Below, piece after piece: positions 7,156-13,855 of a stretch of DNA of 15,574 bases. Each line of letters begins with the position of its first letter. Within the stretch, counting starts at the first letter, position 1. The DNA is from UMGS172 sp045546915. GTDB lineage: Bacteria > Bacillota > Clostridia > Oscillospirales > Acutalibacteraceae. The position numbers were made by a program, and so were the translations under genes. The notes beneath the pieces are model-generated. The model was not told where the DNA came from. It made no database searches and saw only the letters and a list, made by a program, of their open reading frames with translations. The DNA lies in contig JAZQDU010000006.1 in assembly GCA_045546915.1 (NCBI GenBank), positions 1-15,574 on the forward strand, written 5' to 3'.

Positions 7156-7865
7156 TTGGCTGATTCCACCGCCTCTTTAAGATTTATAGCACCGGTGTAA
7201 TATGCTTTGCCGATAATTGTACCGTAAAGTTCCATACTGCGTAATGCTTTAATATCATCAATTGTTGAAACACCGCCCGAAGCGACAATGTTTATACCTA
7301 AAGTTTTGGAAAGTTCTCTATAAAGTTCGCGGTTTGTACCTTTCATGGCGCCGTCTTTACTAATATCGGTGCAGATAATGGTGTTTACGCCCAAATCTTG
7401 CATTCTTTTGCAAAATTCCAATCCGTCAAACTCGGATTTTTCGGTCCAACCTTTAACGGCAACAAAACCGTCTTTAATATCAACGCCAACGGCTATTTTT
7501 TTGCCGTGCCTTTTTATGGCAGATTTTAAAAACTCAGGGTCGTTAACAGCGGCAGTGCCTAAAATAACACGGTCGATACCGATTGAAAGATATTTTTCAA
7601 CCGTTTCCATATTTCTTATACCACCGCCGATTTCGGTGAAAAGACCACCCGATTTTACGATACATTGGACTGTGTTAAGATTGGGTGTTTCACCTGATTT
7701 TGCGCCTTCCAAATCGACAAGATGAATGTGCGTAGCACCGCATTTTTTAAAATCTTCGGCAACTGCTACGGGGTCGGGATTGTATATAGTCATCCGGTCA
7801 TAGTCGCCTTTAAAAAGACGAACTGCTTGACCGCCTATAATATCTATTGCAGGAAAAATAATCAT
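7152..7865 (-). CDS. hisA: ProFAR isomerase (phosphoribosylformimino-AICAR-P isomerase)
   Basis: Catalyses the Amadori rearrangement of ProFAR to PRFAR, the substrate of HisH-HisF. A 237-aa TIM barrel with D8 in FPAIDIIGGQAVRL and D130 in VGVDIKDG as the acid/base pair. Both half-barrel phosphate motifs are present (EIGGGIRN at 78-85 and a later ASGGVS), and TDISKDGAMKG is typical of HisA. Both ends overlap neighbours as ATGA, with hisH upstream and hisF downstream, so the isomerase and the two synthase subunits are probably made in a fixed ratio. Confidence 0.97.
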   Translation of the reverse strand: MIIFPAIDIIGGQAVRLFKGDYDRMTIYNPDPVAVAEDFKKCGATHIHLVDLEGAKSGETPNLNTVQCIVKSGGLFTEIGGGIRNMETVEKYLSIGIDRVILGTAAVNDPEFLKSAIKRHGKKIAVGVDIKDGFVAVKGWTEKSEFDGLEFCKRMQDLGVNTIICTDISKDGAMKGTNRELYRELSKTLGINIVASGGVSTIDDIKALRSMELYGTIIGKAYYTGAINLKEAVESAK

Positions 7866-8482
7866 TTGTTTTCACCTAATTCAGAAAATGCTTTGAGTAT
7901 TGAAAGGCCCACATTGCCACTTTTCTCGGGGTGGAATTGGCAACCGAAAACGTTGCCGTTTTGTACAGTGGCGGTTACGTCTACGCCATATTCCGATGTT
8001 GCAACGGTGTTAGAATTATTTCCGTCAACATAGAAGGAATGTACAAAGTAAACATGGTCACCATCGTTTACATATTTTAAAATGGGGGACTGTTGTTTAA
8101 TCTTTAGCGCGTTCCAACCAATGTGCGGAATGTTTAAGTTTTGGGGGATTTTGTCCTGTAGCGGTATAACTTCGCCTTTTATAAGCCCTAAACCTTCGTG
8201 ACAGCCGTATTCAAAACTGCGGTCGAAAAGCATCTGCATACCAAGGCAAATACCGAGTAAAGGTTTGCCAAAGTTTGCCTCGTTAATTACAACATCGCGA
8301 AGGCCTGAATCTTTTAATTTTTTGGCTGCATCTTCGAATGCGCCTACACCGGGTAAAATCAGTTTATCGGCTTTTTGTATTTGCTTAATATCGCTTGTAA
8401 CTACTGCATCAACTCCGATTGATTTGAGAGATGAACACAGCGAAAAAAGATTGCCAACACCGTAATCAATTATTGCTATCAT
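7862..8482 (-). CDS. hisH: Imidazole glycerol phosphate synthase, glutamine amidotransferase subunit
   Basis: Class I glutamine amidotransferase that hydrolyses glutamine and feeds ammonia to HisF. The triad is complete: nucleophile C79 in GICLGMQMLF, and H184 and E186 in CQFHPEKSG. The oxyanion-side motif LPGVGAFEDA lies at 43-52. At 206 aa it is full length. The start shares one base with the hisB stop (TAATG), and the end overlaps hisA as ATGA, so it is translated in step with both. The gene order H-A-F is the usual one. Confidence 0.97.
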   Translation of the reverse strand: MIAIIDYGVGNLFSLCSSLKSIGVDAVVTSDIKQIQKADKLILPGVGAFEDAAKKLKDSGLRDVVINEANFGKPLLGICLGMQMLFDRSFEYGCHEGLGLIKGEVIPLQDKIPQNLNIPHIGWNALKIKQQSPILKYVNDGDHVYFVHSFYVDGNNSNTVATSEYGVDVTATVQNGNVFGCQFHPEKSGNVGLSILKAFSELGENK

Positions 8483-9069
8483 TAAAGAACACCCTTTGTT
8501 GAAGGAATTTCGTTTGCAAATTGAGGGTCAATACTAACGGCTTCTTTAAGCGTTCTCGCAACCGATTTGAATGTGCCTTCAATGATGTGGTGCGAGTTAG
8601 TGCCGTCGAGTTGTTTTATATGTAAAGTTACATTTGCGTTGCGAACAAAACCATAAAAGAATTCGCTTACAAGTTCGGTATCGAAATCGCCAACCGTTGC
8701 AGTAGGAATTTTAAGCCCAAATGCCAAATAACTTCTGCCTGAGATATCAGCAGCCGATAAAATAAGCGTTTCGTCCATGGGCAAAATGCAACTGCCGTAG
8801 CGGACAATACCTTTTTTATCGCCCAAAGCTGTGCTAAATGCTTGTCCCAAAGCAATACCGATGTCTTCAACGGTGTGGTGGTAGTCAACCTCCACGTCGC
8901 CGTCGCAAATTACGTTAAGGTCAAATCTGCCGTGACGTGCAAAGAGGGTTAACATGTGGTCTAAAAAGCCACATTTTGTATTGATTTCGCTGTTGCCCTT
9001 GCCGTCAAGGTTTAAGGACAGTTTTATATCTGTTTCTTTGGTAGTTCTAATTATTTCTGCCGTTCTCAT
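8482..9069 (-). CDS. hisB: Imidazoleglycerol-phosphate dehydratase
   Basis: Manganese enzyme that dehydrates imidazole glycerol phosphate to imidazole acetol phosphate. The 195-aa protein is the monofunctional form without the phosphatase domain found in enterobacteria, consistent with the separate hisJ in this operon. Metal-binding signatures are clear: FLDHML (35-40), HHTVED (64-69) and the C-terminal SHHIIEGTFK (159-168). A strong GGAGGAG ribosome site precedes the ATG at 9069, and the start overlaps the hisC stop as ATGA. Confidence 0.97.
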   Translation of the reverse strand: MRTAEIIRTTKETDIKLSLNLDGKGNSEINTKCGFLDHMLTLFARHGRFDLNVICDGDVEVDYHHTVEDIGIALGQAFSTALGDKKGIVRYGSCILPMDETLILSAADISGRSYLAFGLKIPTATVGDFDTELVSEFFYGFVRNANVTLHIKQLDGTNSHHIIEGTFKSVARTLKEAVSIDPQFANEIPSTKGVL

Positions 9070-10127
9070 AATTTCTCCTCCAATATTTTTGAAGTGATTT
9101 TTATAAACTCGGTCATTTCTTCCATTGTGCCAATGGTAATGCGGTTGAAATTCTTGATTTTTTCACCTGTAAAGTGGCGAACGAGTACGCCGTTATCTTT
9201 TAATTTTTCATAAAGTTCTGCGCCCGAAATTTTGTCCGATTCGGCAAAAACAAAGTTTGCATAAGAATTAATTACTTTAAATCCCAATTCGGTCAATTTT
9301 TCGGTGGTGTAGGTTCTGGTGTTTATGATTTTTTGGCAGTTGGCCATAAAATAATCATTGTCGTCTATAGCCGCCGCGCCTGCAACCAAGGTCAGACGGT
9401 TAATGTTATAGGGGTTGGTGGAATATTTAATTTTGTTAAGGTCGTCGATAATCTCCTTGTCGGCAAAGCAGAAACCAAGACGGGCGCCTGCCATACTGCG
9501 CGATTTTGAAAAGGTTTGCACAACCAACAAATTCTTATATTCTTTTATTAGTTTGTAGCAGGATTCCCCGCCAAAATCAATGTAAGCCTCGTCGATTACA
9601 ACCACGCTTTCAGGGTTAGTGTCGAGAATTTTCCTGATTTCACTAACCGACAAAACAAGCCCCGTAGGTGCGTTGGGGTTGGCTATTACAATGAGTTTGT
9701 TTTTGCCGTAATAGTCCGACGGGCAAATTGAAAAATTTTCTTTTAGAGGTATGGTCTCAAACTCTATACCGTAAAGTTCGGCAAAAACTTTGTAAAATCC
9801 ATAACTGATTTCGGGGAAAACAACACCCTTTTCGCCAAAGGCCATAAAAGCAAAGTTCAAAATGTCATCCGAACCGTTGGAAAGATAAACATTGTCTTTT
9901 TCCACCTGATAAAGATTAGCGATTTTCTCACGCAAAACCTTACATTCTGGGTCGGAATAAAGCCTCAAATCAGCGACTTCGCTTTTGTTTACAGCGTTTA
10001 AAACTTTTTCTGACGGAGGGTAGGGTGATTCATTTGTGTTGAGTTTTATGTATTTTTTATCTTGTGGTTGTTCACCGGGGACATAAGAATCAAAGCCTTT
10101 GTATTTTTCACTTAAAAACTTGCTCAT
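9066..10127 (-). CDS. hisC: Histidinol-phosphate aminotransferase
   Basis: PLP-dependent class I/II aminotransferase that transfers an amino group from glutamate to imidazole acetol phosphate, giving histidinol phosphate. Length 353 aa. Landmarks: KLNTNESPYPPS near the N-terminus (substrate side), SNGSDDIL (83-90), ANPNAPTG (149-156), VIDEAYIDF (177-185) with the aspartate that holds the PLP ring nitrogen, the Schiff-base lysine K208 in TFSKSRSMAGARLGF, and the C-terminal R in FNRITIGT that binds the substrate carboxyl or phosphate. It overlaps hisD at its start and hisB at its end, both as ATGA. Related aminotransferases can act on aromatic amino acids, but the operon makes HisC secure. Confidence 0.96.
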   Translation of the reverse strand: MSKFLSEKYKGFDSYVPGEQPQDKKYIKLNTNESPYPPSEKVLNAVNKSEVADLRLYSDPECKVLREKIANLYQVEKDNVYLSNGSDDILNFAFMAFGEKGVVFPEISYGFYKVFAELYGIEFETIPLKENFSICPSDYYGKNKLIVIANPNAPTGLVLSVSEIRKILDTNPESVVVIDEAYIDFGGESCYKLIKEYKNLLVVQTFSKSRSMAGARLGFCFADKEIIDDLNKIKYSTNPYNINRLTLVAGAAAIDDNDYFMANCQKIINTRTYTTEKLTELGFKVINSYANFVFAESDKISGAELYEKLKDNGVLVRHFTGEKIKNFNRITIGTMEEMTEFIKITSKILEEKL

Positions 10128-11404
10128 TTTTGTTCCTCTAAACGTACAATAGCACTCTTTGCGTGTGCTGTAAGTCCCTCTTTTTCGGCAAAGAAGGCAA
10201 CATCTTCTGCCACTTTAAAAAGAGCCTCTTTGGTGTAGTAGGTGTACTGTGTTTTCTTAATAAAATCGTCTACCGATAAAGGACTCGAAAACCTTGCGGT
10301 ACCACTTGTGGGCAAAGTGTGGTTAGGCCCTGCAAAATAGTCACCCAAGGCTTCAGGACAGTATCTTCCCATAAAAATACTGCCTGCGTGTTTGATTTTA
10401 TCGAGTAATGCAAAGGGGTCGTCAACACAAAGTTCCAAATGTTCGGGGGCAATTTCATTAGAAATGTCTACAGCATCTAAAATATTGTCGGCAACGATAA
10501 TTTTGCCGTTATTATCAATAGAAATTCTTGCGATTTCACTACGGCTGAGCAAAGGTATCTGCTTTTCTATTTCGTCGCTGACAGCGTTTGCCAAATCAAT
10601 ACTGTCGGTCACCAAAACGGCGCTTGCCATTTTGTCGTGCTCGGCTTGTGATAAAAGGTCAGCAGCAATATATTTTGGATTGCTTAGTTTGTCGGCAACC
10701 ACTAAAATCTCACTGGGTCCTGCAATCATATCAATAGAAACTTTACCATAAACTTGTTTCTTTGCTTCGGCAACAAAAGCATTACCGGGGCCTACGATTT
10801 TATCAACTTTAGGGATTGTTTCGGTGCCGTAGGCTAACGCTGCTATTGCCTGTGCACCGCCTACCTTGAAAATGCGGTCAACACCTGCAATCTTTGCGGC
10901 TGCAAGAATAACGGGATTTACTTTGCCGTCTTTCATGGGCGGTGTAGTAATGCAAATTTCGGTGCAACCGGCAATTTTAGCGGGTATGCTGTCCATCAAA
11001 ACGGTTGAAGGATATGCGGCAGTGCCACCGGGCACATAAAGGCCGGCTTTTTCAACAGGGATAATTTTTTGACCCGTAACAACACCGTCTTGCTCGTTTA
11101 TGATAAAACTGTTGCGCACCTGTTTTTTGTGAAAATTGCGGATGTTTTCGGCGGCTTTTTCCAAAATTTCAATAAACTTTGGCTCAACTATCGAAAAAGC
11201 CTCTTCAATTTCCTTGGCGGTGACTTCTAATGAAGAAAGTTTTGCACCGTCGAATTTTTCAGCGTATTTAAAAAGCGCGGCATCGCCGTTTTTTCTAACA
11301 TCATAAATTATGTCGGCAACAATGTCGGATACGTCGGTGTCGGCAGTGCCGCGTGCGAATATTTCGTCATACGAAACGTCGCCCAATTTCATTATTTTAA
11401 TCAT
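10124..11404 (-). CDS. hisD: Histidinol dehydrogenase
   Basis: Zinc, NAD-dependent four-electron oxidation of histidinol through histidinal to histidine, the last two steps of the pathway. The 426-aa protein shows the full set of expected residues: zinc ligands Q253 and H256 (SQAEHDK), D355 (EALGDYFAGPNH) and H414 (LTAHAKSA), and the catalytic pair E321-H322 (IAPEHLEL). VPGGTAAYPSTVLM (124-137), GPGNAF and AGPSEILVVAD are family signatures. The ATG at 11404 overlaps the hisG end by 8 bases, with AGGG a short distance upstream. Nothing suggests the HisD-like dehydrogenases that act on other alcohols. Confidence 0.97.
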   Translation of the reverse strand: MIKIMKLGDVSYDEIFARGTADTDVSDIVADIIYDVRKNGDAALFKYAEKFDGAKLSSLEVTAKEIEEAFSIVEPKFIEILEKAAENIRNFHKKQVRNSFIINEQDGVVTGQKIIPVEKAGLYVPGGTAAYPSTVLMDSIPAKIAGCTEICITTPPMKDGKVNPVILAAAKIAGVDRIFKVGGAQAIAALAYGTETIPKVDKIVGPGNAFVAEAKKQVYGKVSIDMIAGPSEILVVADKLSNPKYIAADLLSQAEHDKMASAVLVTDSIDLANAVSDEIEKQIPLLSRSEIARISIDNNGKIIVADNILDAVDISNEIAPEHLELCVDDPFALLDKIKHAGSIFMGRYCPEALGDYFAGPNHTLPTSGTARFSSPLSVDDFIKKTQYTYYTKEALFKVAEDVAFFAEKEGLTAHAKSAIVRLEEQK

Positions 11405-12035
11405 TCATATCCCTCACAATTTCAGAGATTTTTTGTCTTATTTTTTCGATGCCTTCGTTTTTAAAGCGGTAACTCGATTTGTTTGAAATAAGCCTTGCAC
11501 TAATGGGCACAATGGTTTCAATAGGCTCTAAATCGTTTTCATAGAGGGTTTTGCCGGTTTCGACGATATCGACGATTACATCAGACAGTCCTAAAATAGG
11601 CGCTATTTCAATAGAGCCGTTTAAGTGGATTATATCAATGTCGCGGCATTTTTCGGTGTAGTATTTTGCGGCGATGTTAGAAAATTTAGTGGCAACTCTA
11701 AGAGTTGTATCACGATTGTCACGAAAGTTCTTTTTAGCGGCAACAGCCATACGGCACTTGCCGATATTAAGGTCTAAAAGTTCATACACGTCGGGAGAAT
11801 ATTCCAAAAGAATGTCTTTACCAGCAACGCCAATGTCGGCGGCGCCACGCTCCACGTAAATGGCAACGTCTGAGGGCTTTACCCAAAAAAATCTTATGCC
11901 TACTTCTTTGTTTTCAAAAATAAGTTTTCTACCCGGTTCTTTAATTGAGGGACAGGGGAAACCCGCCTGTTCAAACATAGAGTAAACCTTTTCACCGAGC
12001 CTGCCTTTTGGCAATGCTACATCAATCATTTCCAT
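11397..12035 (-). CDS. hisG: ATP phosphoribosyltransferase, short (HisZ-dependent) form
   Basis: First committed step: joins ATP and PRPP to give phosphoribosyl-ATP. At 212 aa it is the short form that lacks the C-terminal regulatory domain and needs HisZ for activity and histidine feedback. The start motif VALPKGRL (6-13), GAADIGVAGKDIL in the first lobe and the PRPP loop VDIVETGKTL (155-164) are all present. I kept the ATG at 12035; an ATG two codons later (12029) is an alternative. The start overlaps the hisZ end by 14 bases, fitting co-production of the two subunits of a hetero-octameric enzyme. Confidence 0.97.
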   Translation of the reverse strand: MEMIDVALPKGRLGEKVYSMFEQAGFPCPSIKEPGRKLIFENKEVGIRFFWVKPSDVAIYVERGAADIGVAGKDILLEYSPDVYELLDLNIGKCRMAVAAKKNFRDNRDTTLRVATKFSNIAAKYYTEKCRDIDIIHLNGSIEIAPILGLSDVIVDIVETGKTLYENDLEPIETIVPISARLISNKSSYRFKNEGIEKIRQKISEIVRDMND

Positions 12036-13143
12036 AAACAGTTTCCAATCCTTTCTCGGTGATTTTTATAATTTTTTTGGCGGTAATTCCAACCGGCATA
12101 TTGTTGCACACCATAACACGATTGCCGCTTGCTGACAGCATTTCGGATGTGCTGAGCGTTGCTTCGATATTCCCGTTGCTAATTAAAATTACGTCAACAT
12201 CATATTCTTTATCGGTCAAATCGAGTCTTTCAAGAGCATCGAGATAAACAGCAAAACCAATAGCGCCCGATTTTCTGCCCATTTTTTGCATCAAACGGTC
12301 GTATCTTCCACCTGAAAGAACAGCGGTGGGAATATTTTTAATGTATCCGTTAAAAACAACACCGCTGTAATAACCCATGTTGCCGGATATTGAAAAATCA
12401 ATTCCAAAATTTTTGTTAAATCCGCGGTCTTTTAATAGGTCGCAAACTGTTTTAAGTTCGTTTAATGCAGAAATTGACGCATCGTTTGTACAAATTTCGC
12501 TTATTGACTCAATTGCCAACTCAACCGAAGAATAGTTGCTTGTTAAAACAGCAAGTTTTGAAAAAACAGTATTATCCAAACCGTTTTCTTGGCATAAAAC
12601 CTTTAAATCATCAATGTTTTTGCTACTTATTAATTCAATTGCCTTTTTGCAAAGTGCCTTTTCAAGACCGCTTTCTTCTAAAACCGATTCAGCAATGCCG
12701 TTGTGCGAAAGAGTCAACATAAATTGCTTGTTTATGGTTTCAAGGCTTTTGGCGGCAAGCAAAATAACTTCGGCAGTTTCTAAAATGCCAATGTCACCAA
12801 TGCACTCAAGACCCGTTTGGGTAATTTCTTTATAGGTGTGCGTACTGCCCGAAATTCGATAAACGTTTTCGTCATAATACACCTTTTGAACCGAGCCCTC
12901 GGCGTCTTTTGAGTTGTTGATTATAGAAAGGGTAACGTCGGGCTTTAGAGCAAGCAATCGACCATTGGTGTCGGTAAAGGTAATAACACCGTCAGACACC
13001 AAAACGTCCTTATTCTTAACGTAAAGGTCATACTCTTCAAATTTGCTCATTTTATATCGTGTGTAGCCGTGACGGTTATACAAAGAGCGTAATGCAAAAA
13101 CGGCTTTTTCGTCATTTCTTAAAATGCTTTCGTCAATAGCCAT
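12022..13143 (-). CDS. hisZ: ATP phosphoribosyltransferase regulatory subunit
   Basis: A histidyl-tRNA-synthetase-like protein without tRNA charging function that binds short HisG and confers activity and feedback inhibition by histidine. The 373-aa product has class II synthetase core motifs: ALKPDVTLSI (motif 2 region) and LSGGRYDRLMQKMGRKSGAIGF (motif 3 region, cited as GGRYD ... GAIGF). A degenerate tail replaces the anticodon-binding domain of HisS. I chose the ATG at 13143 because GGAGG lies at 13149-13153, 5 bases upstream; the longer frame from 13155 starts inside that ribosome site. It is the first gene of the operon, about 30 bp from the predicted transcription start. Confidence 0.95.
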   Translation of the reverse strand: MAIDESILRNDEKAVFALRSLYNRHGYTRYKMSKFEEYDLYVKNKDVLVSDGVITFTDTNGRLLALKPDVTLSIINNSKDAEGSVQKVYYDENVYRISGSTHTYKEITQTGLECIGDIGILETAEVILLAAKSLETINKQFMLTLSHNGIAESVLEESGLEKALCKKAIELISSKNIDDLKVLCQENGLDNTVFSKLAVLTSNYSSVELAIESISEICTNDASISALNELKTVCDLLKDRGFNKNFGIDFSISGNMGYYSGVVFNGYIKNIPTAVLSGGRYDRLMQKMGRKSGAIGFAVYLDALERLDLTDKEYDVDVILISNGNIEATLSTSEMLSASGNRVMVCNNMPVGITAKKIIKITEKGLETVYGND

Positions 13144-13179
13144 AGTAACCTCCAAGGGTAAATAATTTAGCGTAGTAAC

Positions 13180-13208
13180 AATCTACCACATTAGCACACT
13201 AAAGTCAA
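13180..13208 (-). promoter_or_regulatory. Promoter of the histidine operon with palindromic candidate operator
   Basis: On the minus strand, TTGACT (13203-13208) and TAGATT (13180-13185) are 17 bases apart, and TGG precedes the -10 box (extended -10). Transcription would start near 13173, leaving a leader of about 30 nt, too short for a T-box or peptide attenuator. The spacer contains the palindrome TTAG-N4-CTAA (13191-13202). A second inverted repeat, GTAG-N7-CTAC (13173-13187), covers the -10 box and start. Both positions fit repressor binding. The regulator is not in the window. Confidence 0.7.
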
Positions 13209-13214
13209 TACCTT

Positions 13215-13244
13215 TTTACAAATTTTAAAATAAAATGCTACAAT
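13215..13244 (+). promoter_or_regulatory. Candidate plus-strand promoter, divergent from the his promoter
   Basis: TTTACA (near 13215-13220) and TACAAT (near 13239-13244) are 18 bases apart, and TGC just before the second box forms an extended -10. It lies about 10 bases from the -35 box of the his promoter and points away from it. No ORF follows directly, so any transcript would be non-coding or antisense-free leader RNA. AT-richness makes chance matches likely. Confidence 0.35.
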
Positions 13245-13361
13245 AGTATATAGAATTTTACAATTATACAATATTTTTATCAAAACAGCAATAGTAAAGG
13301 CAAAATTTTACCGATCAAAATTATTTATAATGTAAGGGGTGATTTTGATAATCGTTCTTTT

Positions 13362-13402
13362 TGTTTTGTCAGATTGCTGTTAAGAGTTTAAAAGACAAAA
13401 CA
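13362..13402. repeat. Inverted repeat, 9-bp arms
   Basis: TGTTTTGTC (13362-13370) and GACAAAACA (13394-13402) are perfect inverted copies around a 23-base loop. A second pair, ATCAAAAT (13314-13321) and ATTTTGAT (13342-13349), lies just upstream and encloses the GGGGTG ribosome-site-like sequence. They may be RNA stems of the putative small transcript. Confidence 0.4.
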
Positions 13403-13575
13403 GAATAAGGCTTATATCATACAAAGGGACATCCATACATATTTATATATATAATTCGTTGGAACAGGGTTGTTGGGTACAAAAAATGTGAAATTAAACG
13501 GTTCAAACAAGTCCGATTGTGTGCTTTTGAAAGTTTGTCCACAATATAGAGTGTTACAAAAATTTCCATTGTCAA

Positions 13576-13602
13576 TTAACAACTAAATTGTTAAAATTTT
13601 TT
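13576..13602 (+). terminator. Weak AT-rich terminator-like hairpin
   Basis: TTAACAA (13576-13582) pairs with TTGTTAA (13588-13594) around a 5-base loop, followed by AATTTTTT. The stem has only two G-C pairs, so termination would be inefficient. Its position just before the next promoter would insulate that promoter from upstream transcription. Confidence 0.35.
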
Positions 13603-13611
13603 AAAACATGC

Positions 13612-13640
13612 TTGACAAATTTATGCAAAAGAGCTATACT
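13612..13640 (+). promoter_or_regulatory. Strong sigma-A-type promoter of the secreted protein gene
   Basis: A perfect TTGACA (13612-13617), a 17-base spacer and TATACT (13635-13640), five of six to the -10 consensus, predict transcription from about 13647. It is the best promoter in the window and lies 216 bases before the ATG of the secreted protein. Confidence 0.85.
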
Positions 13641-13646
13641 GAACAT

Positions 13647-13855
13647 ACAGTTGGGTACGTATCGTCTGTTAATCTGTTGAACTGTCACGTTACGTATACA
13701 AACTGCCATTACCCGCAAAATAGCAGGTCGTGTTCTCGCTCATTTTGGGTCATATCGTACTTTTACGAGCGGTCAGTATGAAACGATGTGTGAGAGACTT
13801 GTTTATCGCGGTAAAACTTTATTTTTTAAAAAATTTTTGAAAGGAAAGATTTCTT
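13647..13855 (+). promoter_or_regulatory. Long structured 5' leader of the secreted protein mRNA
   Basis: About 209 nt separate the predicted start from the ATG, and this stretch is visibly richer in G and C than the intergenic DNA before it. Visible pairings: ACAGTT (13647-13652) with AACTGT (13680-13685) right at the 5' end; GGGTA (13653-13657) with TACCC (13711-13715), competing with or enclosing the former; and CATATCGT (13751-13758) with ACGATGTG (13783-13790), continued outward by TCA/TGA and TCTC/GAGA (13734-13797). A short hairpin TCGTA-CTTT-TACGA (13755-13768) is an alternative to part of the last stem. A ribosome site AAGGA lies at 13841-13845. No riboswitch class I know is recognisable. 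An mRNA-stabilising leader is the simplest reading. Confidence 0.5.

Larger units (their letters stand above)
13209..13611. other. AT-rich divergent intergenic region with possible small transcript
   Basis: No protein gene is visible here. A plus-strand promoter candidate (13215-13244), inverted repeats at 13314-13349 and 13362-13402, and a weak terminator-like hairpin at 13576-13602 together outline a possible transcript of about 350 nt. AAGGGGTG at 13334-13341 looks like a ribosome site, but the frame from the TTG just beyond it stops after 12 codons. GTTGGGTAC occurs at 13472-13480 and again in the downstream leader at 13650-13658. None of this matches an RNA family I recognise. Confidence 0.4.

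Noticed and set aside
13341..13385. GGGGTGATTTTG resembling a ribosome site plus TTG start, as at the membrane-protein gene
   Set aside because: The frame stops after 12 codons. It may be a remnant or chance, and no product can be supported.
13777..13839. 20-codon ORF MKRCVRDLFIAVKLYFLKNF in the leader
   Set aside because: No ribosome site precedes it and the peptide has no recognisable feature. It is likely chance.
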